Shown here in pieces: positions 19,004 through 28,674 of a stretch of DNA of 64,000 bases. The position numbers and the translations under genes are program-made. Every line of letters starts with the position of its first letter. Positions within the stretch are counted from its first letter, which is position 1. The stretch lies in the NCBI RefSeq assembly GCF_000381085.1, contig NZ_KB905899.1, positions 1,302,001 to 1,366,000 of the forward strand, written 5' to 3'. The notes below the pieces were generated by a model, which made no database searches, had not been told where the DNA came from, and was given only the letters and a program-made list of their open reading frames with translations. Origin of the DNA: Thiomicrorhabdus arctica DSM 13458 (lineage in GTDB: Bacteria > Pseudomonadota > Gammaproteobacteria > Thiomicrospirales > Thiomicrospiraceae).

Positions 19004-20233
19004 TTAAGTAACCCTCTCTGGAACAGGCTTAGTATGTTCATTTTTCGAAGTAAAGGGTAATACCAAGAAAAACATGAAGTACAACGCGGTAAATATTTGC
19101 GCTAACTTTGTTAATTCAGGGGTTGCAGGCTGAGTTCCCAACCAACCTAAAACGACAAAACTCACCACCAAGATTGTTAAGAGGATTTTAAAAGAGATCC
19201 CACGATAACGAATTGATTTAACTTTACATCGATCTAACCATGGCATAGCGAATAACACGGCAATCGCACCGCCCATGGCAACTACACCTAAAAATTTATC
19301 TGGTATCGCACGTAAGATTGCATAAAACGGCGTGAAATACCAAACGGGTGCAATATGATCAGGTGTTTTCAATGGATTCGCTGGTTCAAAGTTGGGCGCT
19401 TCAATAAAGTACCCCCCCCCTTCTGGTGCATAAAATATCACCAAGGCAAATAGCGTCATAAAGAATACGGCGCCCATCGTGTCTTTTACAGAATAGTAAG
19501 GATGGAAAGCAATCCCATCGATTGGCAGACCTTTATTATTTTTATATTTTTTAATCTCAACTCCATCAGGGTTATTCGAACCTACCTGGTGCAGTGCCAC
19601 AATGTGCATAAAGATCAAAATAACCAGTACCAAAGGTAAGGCAATCACGTGTAATGCAAAGAAACGATTCAAGGTGACATCAGAGATAACAAAATCACCT
19701 CGAACCCATAAGGCTAAGTCAGGTCCAATGACAGGAATGGCTCCAAATAAAGAGATAATAACCTGAGCACCCCAGTAAGACATTTGACCCCATGGCAGTA
19801 GATAACCCATAAAGGCTTCTGCCATTAAGACTAAGAAAAGCATCATGCCTAGTAACCACACCAGCTCCCTAGGCTCCTTATAAGAGCCGTAAAGCAATCC
19901 TCTCATCATATGCAGATAAACCACTAGAAAGAAAGCGGAAGCCCCCGTAGAGTGCATATAACGAATAAGCCAACCCCACTGCACATCACGCATAATGTAT
20001 TCAATTGAGTTAAACGCTTCTGCCGCACTCGGTTTATAGCTCATGGTTAGCCAAATACCAGAAACGATCTGATTGACAAAAACCAATAATGCTAAGGCGC
20101 CAAAGAAATACCAAAAGTTAAAGTTTTTAGGTGCATAGTACTCACCGACATGCTTGTTCCAGGTACTGATTAACGGATAACGTTTATCAAACCAGGCTAA
20201 TAAAGTTGATTGCTGCTTATTTTGTTCGGACAT
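19004..20233 (-). CDS. petB: Cytochrome b of the bc1 complex
   Basis: Membrane core of the bc1 complex carrying the two b haems and the quinol oxidation and reduction sites; 409 residues with eight expected helices. Haem-ligand histidines occur in the WLIRYMHSTGASAFF/HMMRG region and in FFALHVIALP. The quinone-site tetrapeptide PEGG appears in YAPEGGGYF. The start ATG shares one base with the petA stop. The three Gly codons after PE are all GGG, producing an uninterrupted nine-G run at 19412-19420. Confidence 0.96.
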   Translation of the reverse strand: MSEQNKQQSTLLAWFDKRYPLISTWNKHVGEYYAPKNFNFWYFFGALALLVFVNQIVSGIWLTMSYKPSAAEAFNSIEYIMRDVQWGWLIRYMHSTGASAFFLVVYLHMMRGLLYGSYKEPRELVWLLGMMLFLVLMAEAFMGYLLPWGQMSYWGAQVIISLFGAIPVIGPDLALWVRGDFVISDVTLNRFFALHVIALPLVLVILIFMHIVALHQVGSNNPDGVEIKKYKNNKGLPIDGIAFHPYYSVKDTMGAVFFMTLFALVIFYAPEGGGYFIEAPNFEPANPLKTPDHIAPVWYFTPFYAILRAIPDKFLGVVAMGGAIAVLFAMPWLDRCKVKSIRYRGISFKILLTILVVSFVVLGWLGTQPATPELTKLAQIFTALYFMFFLVLPFTSKNEHTKPVPERVT

Positions 20234-20850
20234 TATGCAACGCCTCCTTCTGCAGGACCTTCACCAATACGGATCAAATAATCCGTAAGAAAATGATGTG
20301 GTGGAATGACTAGGTTGGTCGGAGCAGGTACTGACTGAAAGACTCGACCAGCCAAATCAAAACGTGAACCGTGACATGGGCAAAAGAACCCTCCTTGCCA
20401 ATCGGCACCAACATCAGGAGAACCGATTGCTGGTCTATAGAGAGGAGCACAACCTAAATGAGTACAAATCCCAACAACGACCAAATATTCATCTTTAATG
20501 GCTCGAGTAGGGTTTTGACAATACTTAGGTTGTATCGACTCTAATGAAGCCGGATCTCGCAACTGTCCATCTAAAGGCGCTAAACCGCCAAGCATATCTG
20601 AGGTTCTACGCACAACCCATACAGGCTTGCCGCGCCACGCAACCGTTAACATCTGCCCTAGCTGAAGTTGACTAATATCAGCATTCACTGGTGCACCAGC
20701 GGCCTTAGCTTTTTCACTTGGCTGCCAAGAGCTGACAAACGGGACGGCCAAAAAAGTTGCTCCTGCAGCTCCGACGACACCTGTCGCGCCCGTAAGAATT
20801 TTACGGCGTTGTAAATTAACGCTCACATTATTTTGTTCTTCTGTCGACAT
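20233..20850 (-). CDS. petA: Rieske iron-sulfur subunit of the bc1 complex
   Basis: Ubiquinol-cytochrome c reductase iron-sulfur protein, 205 residues. A twin-arginine signal-anchor (QRRKILTGATG, about 14-40) leads to the Rieske domain. The [2Fe-2S] ligands are C129, H131, C157 and H160, and the flanking disulfide is C134-C159 (motifs CTHLGC and CPCHG). It is first in the petABC operon. The PetABC complex links quinol oxidation to cytochrome c reduction, as needed in respiratory sulphur or hydrogen oxidisers. Confidence 0.97.
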   Translation of the reverse strand: MSTEEQNNVSVNLQRRKILTGATGVVGAAGATFLAVPFVSSWQPSEKAKAAGAPVNADISQLQLGQMLTVAWRGKPVWVVRRTSDMLGGLAPLDGQLRDPASLESIQPKYCQNPTRAIKDEYLVVVGICTHLGCAPLYRPAIGSPDVGADWQGGFFCPCHGSRFDLAGRVFQSVPAPTNLVIPPHHFLTDYLIRIGEGPAEGGVA

Positions 20851-20973
20851 ACCTGTCTCTTCCTAGTTTACCCAAGCAAATTCCCCTTATTCTACCGAAG
20901 GTTACTGGAAATTAAAATCAGTATTTACCCATAAGCCCTTTTAATAAGTTTTATCTATGTCGTTTTATAAGCA

Positions 20974-21004
20974 AATATAATACCTCCAAACGACCGTATA
21001 TCAA
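20974..21004 (-). promoter_or_regulatory. Possible promoter of petABC
   Basis: On the minus strand TTGATA is followed after 18-19 bases by TTATATT, beginning right after the NIF3 gene's stop. It fits a sigma-70 promoter of moderate quality. Confidence 0.45.
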
Positions 21005-21005
21005 C

Positions 21006-21746
21006 TCACACAGGATTTTTAACATCCACAAAGTGACACTCAATATTAAATTTCTCGGCCAAGTGCTCACCTAGCATTTTAATACCTAGACGTTCAGTTG
21101 CATGATGCCCAGCCGCTAAATAATGAATGCCCGCTTCACGCGCTATGTGAGTAGTTTGTTCTGAAACTTCACCACTAATATAGACATCTGCACGCCAGTC
21201 GATGGCTTGATTTATGTAATTTTGAGCTCCGCCACTGCACCAAGCGATGGTTTGAACGACATCAGGCCCTCCGGGTAAATGCAGGACTTGTCTATTTAAG
21301 CTATTGGACACTTGCTCTACAAAGTTTTTAATTGGCACTGCTTTTGCAAGCCTGCCTAATCTCACAAGACCAGGTATAGGAGTGATATCTTCTAATGCCC
21401 ATAATTTTCCAAGCATTGCATTATTACCCAATTCGAAATGGCCATCTAATGGTAAATGATAGGCCAATAAGTTCATATCATTAACTAGCAGGGTTTTAAT
21501 GCGCTTCTGTTTAAACCCTGTAATTTCTGGTGATTCACTCTTCCAGAAATACCCGTGATGAACCAAAATGGCATCGGCCTGCAACTCTACCGCCTTATCC
21601 AGCAAGGCCTGACAAGCTGTCACACCGGTGACGATATGCTTAATTTCAGCCTTACCTTCTACCTGTAAACCGTTCGGAGCATAATCCTTGTACTGCTCAA
21701 TTGCTAAAAAATCGGCTAAATATTCCACTAATTCTGAACGTAACAT
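21006..21746 (-). CDS. NIF3/YbgI dinuclear metal-binding protein
   Basis: Conserved hexameric protein of the NIF3 family, 246 residues, once annotated as type 2 GTP cyclohydrolase I. Metal-ligand motifs are visible: HHGYFW (about 63-68), YHLPLD (about 95-100) and GHHATERLG near the C-terminus. Biochemical function in bacteria is unsettled. Start ATG 21746 gives the family N-terminus LVEYLADFL. It lies between hisD and petA; a terminator separates it from hisD. Confidence 0.9.
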   Translation of the reverse strand: MLRSELVEYLADFLAIEQYKDYAPNGLQVEGKAEIKHIVTGVTACQALLDKAVELQADAILVHHGYFWKSESPEITGFKQKRIKTLLVNDMNLLAYHLPLDGHFELGNNAMLGKLWALEDITPIPGLVRLGRLAKAVPIKNFVEQVSNSLNRQVLHLPGGPDVVQTIAWCSGGAQNYINQAIDWRADVYISGEVSEQTTHIAREAGIHYLAAGHHATERLGIKMLGEHLAEKFNIECHFVDVKNPV

Positions 21747-21787
21747 CCTACCCTCTCCACTGCTGTCAAAAACCTTTTAAATAGGCA

Positions 21788-21824
21788 CAAAAAAACCACC
21801 AGGCCTGGTCAGACCGAGTGGTTT
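21788..21824 (-). terminator. Terminator of the his/mur operon containing the palindrome
   Basis: Stem AAACCAC (21793-21799) with GTGGTTT (21818-21824), followed by a U-run on the minus strand. The loop region carries an exact ACCAGGCCTGGT (21798-21809), which could fold into a competing hairpin. Confidence 0.75.
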
Positions 21825-21851
21825 CTTTACGAACGTAAAGATCAAATGAGA

Positions 21852-23153
21852 TTAATCTTTGATACGGTAACGAGCGGAAGCAGCGTGTGCTTGAAGCCCC
21901 TCACCATCCGCTAAAACGCCAGCAATGCGTCCAAGGGTATTTGCACCTTCTGCGGAACACATAATCAAGCTTGAACGCTTTTGGAAGTCATAAACTCCTA
22001 AAGGGGATGAGAAACGTGCTGTTCTTGACGTCGGTAAAACGTGATTAGGTCCGGCACAGTAATCACCAATAGCTTCCGCTGTAAAGCGCCCCATAAAAAT
22101 TGCGCCAGCATGTCGAATCTTTGGCAGTAATGCCTTAGGATTTTCAATGGATAACTCTAAGTGCTCAGGTGCAATGAGATTAATCATTTCAAGCGCTTGC
22201 TCTTCATCATTCACCACGATAATCGCACCACGGTCTTCCAAAGCTTTACGGATAATGGTTTGGCGCGGCATCGTCGGCAGGAGACGATTCATGCTCTCTA
22301 ACACCTTATCAGCAAACTCGGCGTCAGGCGTTACCAAAATAGACTGTGCGTCTTCATCGTGTTCAGCTTGAGAGAATAAATCTACAGCAATCCAATCAGG
22401 ATTCGTTTTACCGTCACAATACACTAAGATCTCAGAAGGACCGGCAATCATATCGATGCCGACGGTTCCGAAAACCATACGCTTCGCAGTGGCAACGTAA
22501 ATATTTCCAGGCCCTACAATTTTATCAACCGCAGGAACTGTTTCAGTCCCATAAGCCAAAGCTGCAACCGCTTGTGCACCCCCCAAGGTAAAGACGGCAT
22601 CCACATCACAAATAGCCGCTGCCGCCAACACCATATCGCTGACTTCGCCATCCGGTGTAGGCACAACCATGATAAGTGTTTCAACACCGGCTACTTTTGC
22701 AGGAATTGCATTCATAATCACCGAGGAAGGGTAAGCCGCCTTGCCACCTGGCACATACAGTCCAACACTGTCTAAAGGGGTGACCTGTTGACCCAACATA
22801 GTACCGTCAGCCTCTTCATAACTCCATGAAGCTTGAACTTGTCTTTCGTGATAGTCACGCACACGTTTTGCAGAAGTTTCTAGCGCTTGACGCTGGTCTG
22901 CAGGAATTCTTTCTAAAGCCGCGAATAAGCGCTCTTTAGAAATTTCTAATTCGGCGGCAGAGTTCAAAGATAAGCGATCGAACTTAGCGGTGTATTCAAG
23001 TAACGCGGTATCGCCATTTAGACGAACACTGTTAACCACTTCTTTAACGACATCATTAATTGACTCATTAGAAACAGTTTCCCATGCAAGAAGAGTGTCT
23101 AACTCTTCTCTAAATCCTTCTGCACTAGCAGATAAACGACGAATATTAAGCAT
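21852..23153 (-). CDS. hisD: Histidinol dehydrogenase
   Basis: Zinc enzyme for the last two steps of histidine biosynthesis, histidinol to histidine with two NAD+. The 433 residues show the family stretches [46 protein letters not shown] and [14 protein letters not shown]. Start set at ATG 23153 ([14 protein letters not shown]), preceded by a GAGAG site and overlapping hisG by eight bases; a longer frame extends to 23237 inside hisG. It ends the murA-hisG-hisD group. Confidence 0.96.
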   Translation of the reverse strand: MLNIRRLSASAEGFREELDTLLAWETVSNESINDVVKEVVNSVRLNGDTALLEYTAKFDRLSLNSAAELEISKERLFAALERIPADQRQALETSAKRVRDYHERQVQASWSYEEADGTMLGQQVTPLDSVGLYVPGGKAAYPSSVIMNAIPAKVAGVETLIMVVPTPDGEVSDMVLAAAAICDVDAVFTLGGAQAVAALAYGTETVPAVDKIVGPGNIYVATAKRMVFGTVGIDMIAGPSEILVYCDGKTNPDWIAVDLFSQAEHDEDAQSILVTPDAEFADKVLESMNRLLPTMPRQTIIRKALEDRGAIIVVNDEEQALEMINLIAPEHLELSIENPKALLPKIRHAGAIFMGRFTAEAIGDYCAGPNHVLPTSRTARFSSPLGVYDFQKRSSLIMCSAEGANTLGRIAGVLADGEGLQAHAASARYRIKD

Positions 23154-23787
23154 TTTGACTCTCGATGACTGATTTAAACTTTTGAACAATCTCATCAATT
23201 TGATGAAACTTGGTTTTATACGCATGCTGATTAACAATCAGGCGTGAGCTGATGTCCGCAATATGCTCCATCGGCACTAAGCCGTTGGCACGCAAAGTAT
23301 TTCCAGTATCGACTAAATCGACGATTCTATCGGCTAAATCAATCAGCGGAGCAATTTCCATAGAACCATAAAGTTTGATTAAATCAACCTGCTCACCCTT
23401 TTGAGCGTAATACGCTTGGGCAGACTTTAGGTATTTAGTCGCAATCTTAAGACGATGACCATGTGCTTTTTCAAATTCAGGGCCAGCCACCATTAACTGG
23501 CATTTGGCAATTTGCAAATCCAACAACTCATAGAGGTTGTCAGTTGGCGCCTCCATGAGCACATCTTTACCAGCAACACCGATATCGGCCGCGCCATGGG
23601 CAACATAAGTCGGCGCATCGGTTGCACGCACAATCAATAGCCGTACATTTGGGTTATTTGTTGGCAAAATAAGTTTACGGCATTTGCTCGGATCTTCTAA
23701 AGGTTCAATGCCCGCCGCTTCAAGCAACGGAAGAGTATCTTTGTAAATACGCCCTTTAGAGAGCGCGATAGTTAGCTGTTCATTCAT
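23146..23787 (-). CDS. hisG: ATP phosphoribosyltransferase, short (HisG-S) form
   Basis: First enzyme of histidine synthesis, joining ATP and PRPP. At 213 residues it is the short form, which lacks the C-terminal regulatory domain and normally works with HisZ, a HisRS-like partner not present in this window. Family motifs include [42 protein letters not shown] and the PRPP loop [16 protein letters not shown]. The gene overlaps hisD by eight bases. Confidence 0.95.
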   Translation of the reverse strand: MNEQLTIALSKGRIYKDTLPLLEAAGIEPLEDPSKCRKLILPTNNPNVRLLIVRATDAPTYVAHGAADIGVAGKDVLMEAPTDNLYELLDLQIAKCQLMVAGPEFEKAHGHRLKIATKYLKSAQAYYAQKGEQVDLIKLYGSMEIAPLIDLADRIVDLVDTGNTLRANGLVPMEHIADISSRLIVNQHAYKTKFHQIDEIVQKFKSVIESQNA

Positions 23788-23860
23788 AAGTTCATCAAAT
23801 AGTTAATACGTTCAAAAATTAAGCGTGATTTAAATCATGCTCGACAAATAGACACAATCG

Positions 23861-25123
23861 TTAATCAGATAAACGATAGATATGTGCACCTATTTTATGA
23901 AATTTTTCTTCAATCAGTTCATATCCACGATCAATATGATAAACCCGATTAACGATTGTTTCACCTTCTGCAACTAGGCCGGCAAGGATTAAGCTTGCTG
24001 AAGCACGTAGATCTGTGGCCATTACGGGCGCACCATGCAGTTTCTTAACACCGCGAATGGTTGCGGTATTGCCTTCAATAGAGATATCCGCTCCCATTCT
24101 AGCCAATTCTGAAACATGCATAAAGCGGTTTTCAAAAATCGTTTCCTGAATTGTTGACTCACCATCTGCTAAAGCATTCATCACTAAAAACTGTGCCTGC
24201 ATATCCGTTGGGAAAAGTGGATATGGGTCAGTAACGATATTCACAGGTTTTAATGAGCGATTGCGCATATCCAAAGTAATGGTGTTTGCTGTACAAGTGA
24301 TATCAGCACCGGCTTCTGTAAATTTGTCTAATACGATACTTAAGTGTTTGGGGTTAACTTTAGTGACGGTTAACTTACTTTTGGTAATTGCCGCTGCGGC
24401 TAAATAAGTCCCGGCTTCAATACGATCGGGAATGACCGAATACTCAACGCCCGACAGGCGTTCAACCCCCTCAATTACCAAAGTACTCGTGCCTAGTCCA
24501 CTGATTTTAGCACCCATCTTATTTAAGAACTCAGCCAAATCTGTCACTTCTGGCTCTCGTGCTGCATTTCTCAAATAAGTGGTACCTTCAGCTAACACGG
24601 CAGCCATCAATAGGTTTTCAGTTCCCGTAACGGTCACGGGAGTCATCGAAATGTCTGCGCCTTTGAGACGACCATTAGATTTCGCAATGATATAACCTTG
24701 CTCAACCTGAATATCAGCCCCCATCTTCTGCATTCCATGAATATGGATATCCACAGGGCGTGAACCAATCGCACAACCGCCAGGCAAAGAAACTTTCGCT
24801 TCACCAAAGCGGCCTAATAATGGTCCTAACACCAAGATTGAAGCACGCATCGTATTGACCAGCTCATAAGGCGCTTCTTTAGAAGTCAAATGACTGGCAT
24901 CCAACTCAATATTCAGGTGTTCATCAAACAAAACATCAACGCCCATCGAGGCCAGCAACTGAATAGAGGTTGTCACATCCATCAAATGCGGAACATTAGA
25001 TAATTTTGTCGGTGTTTCGGCGAGTAAACAGCCCATCAGAATCGGTAGAGCTGCATTTTTAGCCCCTGAAATTTCAATATTACCGGAGAGTTCTCCCTGA
25101 CAACTTACTACTAATTTATCCAT
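23861..25123 (-). CDS. murA: UDP-N-acetylglucosamine 1-carboxyvinyltransferase
   Basis: First committed enzyme of peptidoglycan synthesis (enolpyruvyl transfer from PEP to UDP-GlcNAc), 420 residues. K22 in the SGAKNAALP stretch and the catalytic C117 in [13 protein letters not shown] are both present. C117 is the residue alkylated by fosfomycin, so this version has the susceptible form. Start set at ATG 25123 ([10 protein letters not shown]), because the in-frame extension to 25303 runs through ibaG. It follows ibaG, the enterobacterial order. Confidence 0.97.
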   Translation of the reverse strand: MDKLVVSCQGELSGNIEISGAKNAALPILMGCLLAETPTKLSNVPHLMDVTTSIQLLASMGVDVLFDEHLNIELDASHLTSKEAPYELVNTMRASILVLGPLLGRFGEAKVSLPGGCAIGSRPVDIHIHGMQKMGADIQVEQGYIIAKSNGRLKGADISMTPVTVTGTENLLMAAVLAEGTTYLRNAAREPEVTDLAEFLNKMGAKISGLGTSTLVIEGVERLSGVEYSVIPDRIEAGTYLAAAAITKSKLTVTKVNPKHLSIVLDKFTEAGADITCTANTITLDMRNRSLKPVNIVTDPYPLFPTDMQAQFLVMNALADGESTIQETIFENRFMHVSELARMGADISIEGNTATIRGVKKLHGAPVMATDLRASASLILAGLVAEGETIVNRVYHIDRGYELIEEKFHKIGAHIYRLSD

Positions 25124-25193
25124 AAATTTTGCTTTATCTATTCTTGTATTATGTAAAAATCGAGGAGTTAAACTAAACCACTCCTGATTTTTA

Positions 25194-25412
25194 CTATGCG
25201 ACTTTGGTCTTAATAGACAGTGCATGCAATTCGCCACTGGCAAACTGCGCTTTAAAAATATCATTGACCATGCGATGACACTTGATTGGTGACAATCCTG
25301 CAAAAACTGGACTAATCACGACGATGGTAGACGTGCAATCTTCACCACTTGTTTCAACCTGACTATCAGGGATGGCGGCTTCTATCATTTTCTTAACGGT
25401 ATCTGGAGACAT
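25194..25412 (-). CDS. ibaG: BolA/IbaG family protein
   Basis: Small BolA-like protein of 72 residues, of the IbaG (YrbA) branch that partners with monothiol glutaredoxins in Fe-S cluster handling. It has the BolA core including the invariant [17 protein letters not shown] region, here with a single histidine/cysteine pair, and ends [12 protein letters not shown]. Its position upstream of murA and downstream of the mla operon is conserved across gammaproteobacteria. Confidence 0.92.
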   Translation of the reverse strand: MSPDTVKKMIEAAIPDSQVETSGEDCTSTIVVISPVFAGLSPIKCHRMVNDIFKAQFASGELHALSIKTKVA

Positions 25413-25435
25413 GTGAGCCTACTCCTGGTAAAAAA

Positions 25436-26200
25436 TTATTCGCGTATTTTAACGCCTTTGTGTAATAAAATCAGATTTATCGCAGACACAATCAGCAAGA
25501 ACAATAACGTGACTGACAAACTTAAATAAACCGATACGTCAGACTGCCCAAAGAACCCATAACGAAATCCATCAACCATATAGAAGAACGGATTAAATTG
25601 TGAAATTTCTTGCCAGACACCCGGCAAAGCGTGAATTGAATAAAATACGCCACTTAAAAACGTTAATGGCATAATGACAAAATTCTGGAACGCGGCTAAA
25701 TGGTCATACTTATCCGAAATAATGCCCGCTAACATACCCAGCCCCCCCATCATCGCGGCACTTAAAATAGCAAACAACATAATCCATAATGGTGACTGCC
25801 AACTCAAGTCAAACCAAATAATGCCAACCACTAATATTGCTAAACCAACGGCAACACCACGCACTATCGCCGCCCCAACAAATGCAACATACAACTCAAG
25901 AGGTGAAATTGGACTCAGTAAGACAAAGGTTAAATTACCGTGCATTTTCGATTGAATCAAACTTGAAGACGTATTCGCAAAGGCGTTTTGCAAAATTGCC
26001 ATCATTACCAGACCTGGTATTATAAACTGACTATAATCTAAACCAGAATAGACATCTATCTGCGTATCTAACACTTGTCCAAAAACCAACAAATACAATA
26101 ATGTCGCCACCACTGGCGCAAATACAGTCTGTACCACGACCGAATAAAAACGTCTTATTTCTTTAATAAAGAGCGCCCAACACCCAGCATAATTTATCAT
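25436..26200 (-). CDS. ABC-2 type transporter permease
   Basis: Membrane subunit of an ABC exporter, 254 residues with six hydrophobic segments and the ABC-2 family signature near FLSGVFYSIHALPGVWQEISQFNPFFYMVDGFRYGFFG. Similar to YadH. The start shares one base with the stop of the ATPase gene (TAATG). The substrate is not known. A near copy of the ACCAGGCCTGGT palindrome (one mismatch) is at 26007-26018, encoding Pro-Gly-Leu-Val. Confidence 0.88.
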   Translation of the reverse strand: MINYAGCWALFIKEIRRFYSVVVQTVFAPVVATLLYLLVFGQVLDTQIDVYSGLDYSQFIIPGLVMMAILQNAFANTSSSLIQSKMHGNLTFVLLSPISPLELYVAFVGAAIVRGVAVGLAILVVGIIWFDLSWQSPLWIMLFAILSAAMMGGLGMLAGIISDKYDHLAAFQNFVIMPLTFLSGVFYSIHALPGVWQEISQFNPFFYMVDGFRYGFFGQSDVSVYLSLSVTLLFLLIVSAINLILLHKGVKIRE

Positions 26201-27123
26201 CAGGTTGTCTCTCCAGAGGTTAAATCTAAAAACACTTCTTCCAAAGAAGCATCTCGACTACTTATATCAGTCACTTGCAGTTGATTTTCGTGCAGCCACG
26301 CTAGCAACTCAGTCATGGAAGCCGTTTTTTCCAATTTAAACACTAAACCATTGTGCTCTCTTTCAACTAAACGTTGCTCTAAAGCCGGTATTAGCTGATA
26401 CGCTGCCTGAGAGAGTGTTACCCGTAAATAACGATAGGTATGTTTAGACAATAAAGCATGCGTCGAATCTAAGGCTTTCACCTCGCCATCTTGCATAATC
26501 GCTATTTTTTCACACAGGGCTTCAGCCTCTTCTAAATAGTGCGTCGTCAAAATAACCGTATGACCTTGCTGGTGTAACTCTTTGGTAAATTCCCAAAGCG
26601 TTCTGCGTAAATCCACATCCACCCCAGCGGTCGGTTCATCCAAAACCAAAACTTGTGGCTTATGAACTAAGGCCATCGCAATTAATACGCGACGTTTCAT
26701 GCCGCCGGAAAGCTGACTGGTATTGGCATCGGATTTATCAGATAGAGCTAAACGCTCCAATAATTCGCCAATCCAAGCAGACTGTTTTGCACCTTTTAAT
26801 CCAAAATATCCAGACTGCAATTGTAAAAGTTCACGAATAGAGAAAAATGGATCTGAAATCAGCTCTTGAGGGACTAAACCCAATATACGGCGAGTGTGAC
26901 GGTAATCGTCAATCACATCAAAACCCTTAATTTTAATACGGCCTGAACTTGGAACGATCAGTCCTGACATAGCATTAATAAGAGTGGATTTACCTGCGCC
27001 ATTAGGTCCAAGCAAACCAAAGAAACTGCCTTCTTCTACCGAAAAAGAAATTTCTTTTAATGCTTCTAATTCGCCATATTGTTTTTTGACTTGATGAAAT
27101 TCAACAGCCGGGATTTGTAACAT
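26200..27123 (-). CDS. ABC transporter ATP-binding protein
   Basis: ATPase partner of the ABC-2 permease, 307 residues, YadG-like. Walker [13 protein letters not shown] (about 34-45), signature LSGGMKRRVLIAMAL and Walker B VLVLDEPTAGVDVD are intact, followed by an about 80-residue C-terminal extension. It forms a translationally coupled pair with the downstream permease. The pair lies between mlaB and ibaG, which suggests an envelope-related substrate, but this is inference. Confidence 0.9.
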   Translation of the reverse strand: MLQIPAVEFHQVKKQYGELEALKEISFSVEEGSFFGLLGPNGAGKSTLINAMSGLIVPSSGRIKIKGFDVIDDYRHTRRILGLVPQELISDPFFSIRELLQLQSGYFGLKGAKQSAWIGELLERLALSDKSDANTSQLSGGMKRRVLIAMALVHKPQVLVLDEPTAGVDVDLRRTLWEFTKELHQQGHTVILTTHYLEEAEALCEKIAIMQDGEVKALDSTHALLSKHTYRYLRVTLSQAAYQLIPALEQRLVEREHNGLVFKLEKTASMTELLAWLHENQLQVTDISSRDASLEEVFLDLTSGETT

Positions 27124-27172
27124 ATCAGACCTTTTTAAATAAATATTTGAATCGTCTTAGAGATACTTACAT

Positions 27173-27460
27173 TCACTCTGGAAGCCCCAAAACGGTCTCT
27201 AAATCATATAAAGTTGTTAAGGTATGCAATTCAGAGGGTATGTTTTTTACTTTGAGAGCGGTTGCCGTATTACCCGCCCAAACTAACAATAAGGCTAATG
27301 CGGCACTATCTACCAGCTTGACCTCCGAAAAATCAACCTCTAAAACAGGGTAGTTTAAAACAGCCTTGCTTTTTAGCAGTTGTGGTAACGTTTGCAAAGT
27401 CACCTCGACCGGCAAAGCCATTAAGCCACTGGCTTCAGACCACATTAATTCTGACATCAC
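27173..27460 (-). CDS. mlaB: MlaB, STAS-domain subunit of the phospholipid transporter
   Basis: Small STAS-domain protein of 95 residues that binds the MlaF ATPase and stabilises the MlaFEDB complex. It has the STAS core LEVDFSEVKLVDSAALALLLVWA (split here: the SAALALLL helix is typical). Positioned directly after mlaC, as in E. coli. Sequence divergence is high in this family, so the assignment leans on both the fold signature and position. Confidence 0.85.
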   Translation of the reverse strand: MMSELMWSEASGLMALPVEVTLQTLPQLLKSKAVLNYPVLEVDFSEVKLVDSAALALLLVWAGNTATALKVKNIPSELHTLTTLYDLETVLGLPE

Positions 27461-27496
27461 TGACCTTTGCTTATTAATACTTTTATGTTGTTAGAT

Positions 27497-28123
27497 TTAA
27501 CCATTAAATGCACTATTTTTAGCCTTCATATCGGCAATCACGGCATCAATGCCAATTTTAGAAAAATCAGAATCATAGGCTTTACGGTAATTTAATAACA
27601 TGCTAATTCCCTCAATAGAAACATCATAAAGCATCCACTTTTTGCTCTCTGCATTTAGGTAAGCACGATAAATGACATCTGTTTGATTCCCATCTGACTG
27701 AAGTACGACAGAAGGCACAGTAACACGCCCTGGTTTCTCTGTCTGTGCATTCATGACATTCACTGACTCAATCTTCAATTTTAGTAAACTCTGTGAGTAA
27801 GAACGAATTAAAGTATTCGAAAAAGCGGCCATAAATTCGCTTTGTTGGGATTCCGTCGCTGTTCGCCAATGCCTACCCATAACGTAGCGTGCCATTTTGT
27901 AGGTATCGACATAAGGCAGCACATAAATAGAAGCAAAAGCCTTCACTTTTTCAGGGCTTGATTCTAACTCAACTCGCTGTTCATTCATGGCTTTAATAAG
28001 TTCTTTAGACAAGACACTGACCATTTTTGCAGGATCATCTTGTGGCACTGATACGGCATAACTTTCCACCGCCCATAGACAAGAAAGTAGCGTTATTATA
28101 AAAAGCTGTAATGTTTTTTTCAT
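27497..28123 (-). CDS. mlaC: MlaC, periplasmic phospholipid-binding protein
   Basis: Periplasmic shuttle that carries phospholipids between the outer-membrane MlaA complex and inner-membrane MlaFEDB; 208 residues with signal peptide (MKKTLQLFIITLLSCLWAVESYA). Family features include YVLPYVDTYKMARYVMGRHWRTAT and the C-terminal DVSIEGISMLLNYRKAYDS. Start at ATG 28123 is backed by an AGGAG site about ten bases upstream. It lies after mlaD and before mlaB. Confidence 0.93.
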   Translation of the reverse strand: MKKTLQLFIITLLSCLWAVESYAVSVPQDDPAKMVSVLSKELIKAMNEQRVELESSPEKVKAFASIYVLPYVDTYKMARYVMGRHWRTATESQQSEFMAAFSNTLIRSYSQSLLKLKIESVNVMNAQTEKPGRVTVPSVVLQSDGNQTDVIYRAYLNAESKKWMLYDVSIEGISMLLNYRKAYDSDFSKIGIDAVIADMKAKNSAFNG

Positions 28124-28136
28124 AACCAATTTACTC

Positions 28137-28601
28137 CTATTTTGAATCACTGAATTTCACTAAAAACTGACCAATTAGATCTTCCAATACCAACGCAGAT
28201 TGTGTCAGCTCAACTTGCGAGCCATCTACTAGAACTTCTTCAGCTCCTCCTGGCCCCAGACCGACGTATTGATCCCCCAATAAGCCCGAGGTTAAAATAG
28301 AGGCTGATGAATCGGATGGCAGTGCATTAAAGGCTTTATCAATTTGCATCTCAACCTTCGCTTTAAATGAAACAGGATCCACTCCAATCGCAGTAATTCG
28401 GCCAATGACTACGCCACTCAGCTTCACAGGCGCACGCACTTTTAAACCGCCAATATTATCAAACAATGCGCTTACTTGATAAGTGGGCTGCTCTTTCCAA
28501 CCTGAAAAGTTACTCACTTGTAAGGCAATTCCAGCCAAAGCAACAAGGCTCATCAAAACAAAGGTTCCGACCCATAATTCAATTTTGGTTTGTTTGTTCA
28601 T
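28137..28601 (-). CDS. mlaD: MlaD, MCE-domain subunit
   Basis: Inner-membrane-anchored MCE protein forming a hexameric ring on MlaE; 154 residues with one N-terminal membrane helix (about 8-28) and an MCE domain (about 38-118) showing YQVSALFDNIGGLKVRAPVKLSGVVIGRI and SASILTSGLLGDQYVGL. Length is normal. It is separated from mlaE by 73 bases, the widest gap in the operon. Confidence 0.95.
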   Translation of the reverse strand: MNKQTKIELWVGTFVLMSLVALAGIALQVSNFSGWKEQPTYQVSALFDNIGGLKVRAPVKLSGVVIGRITAIGVDPVSFKAKVEMQIDKAFNALPSDSSASILTSGLLGDQYVGLGPGGAEEVLVDGSQVELTQSALVLEDLIGQFLVKFSDSK

Positions 28602-28674
28602 TTTTCTAAAACCTTATTTCAGTTAACTGTTCCGCTATAGAACATTTTATTCGTTTTTTGTAAAAGCTACTTAA

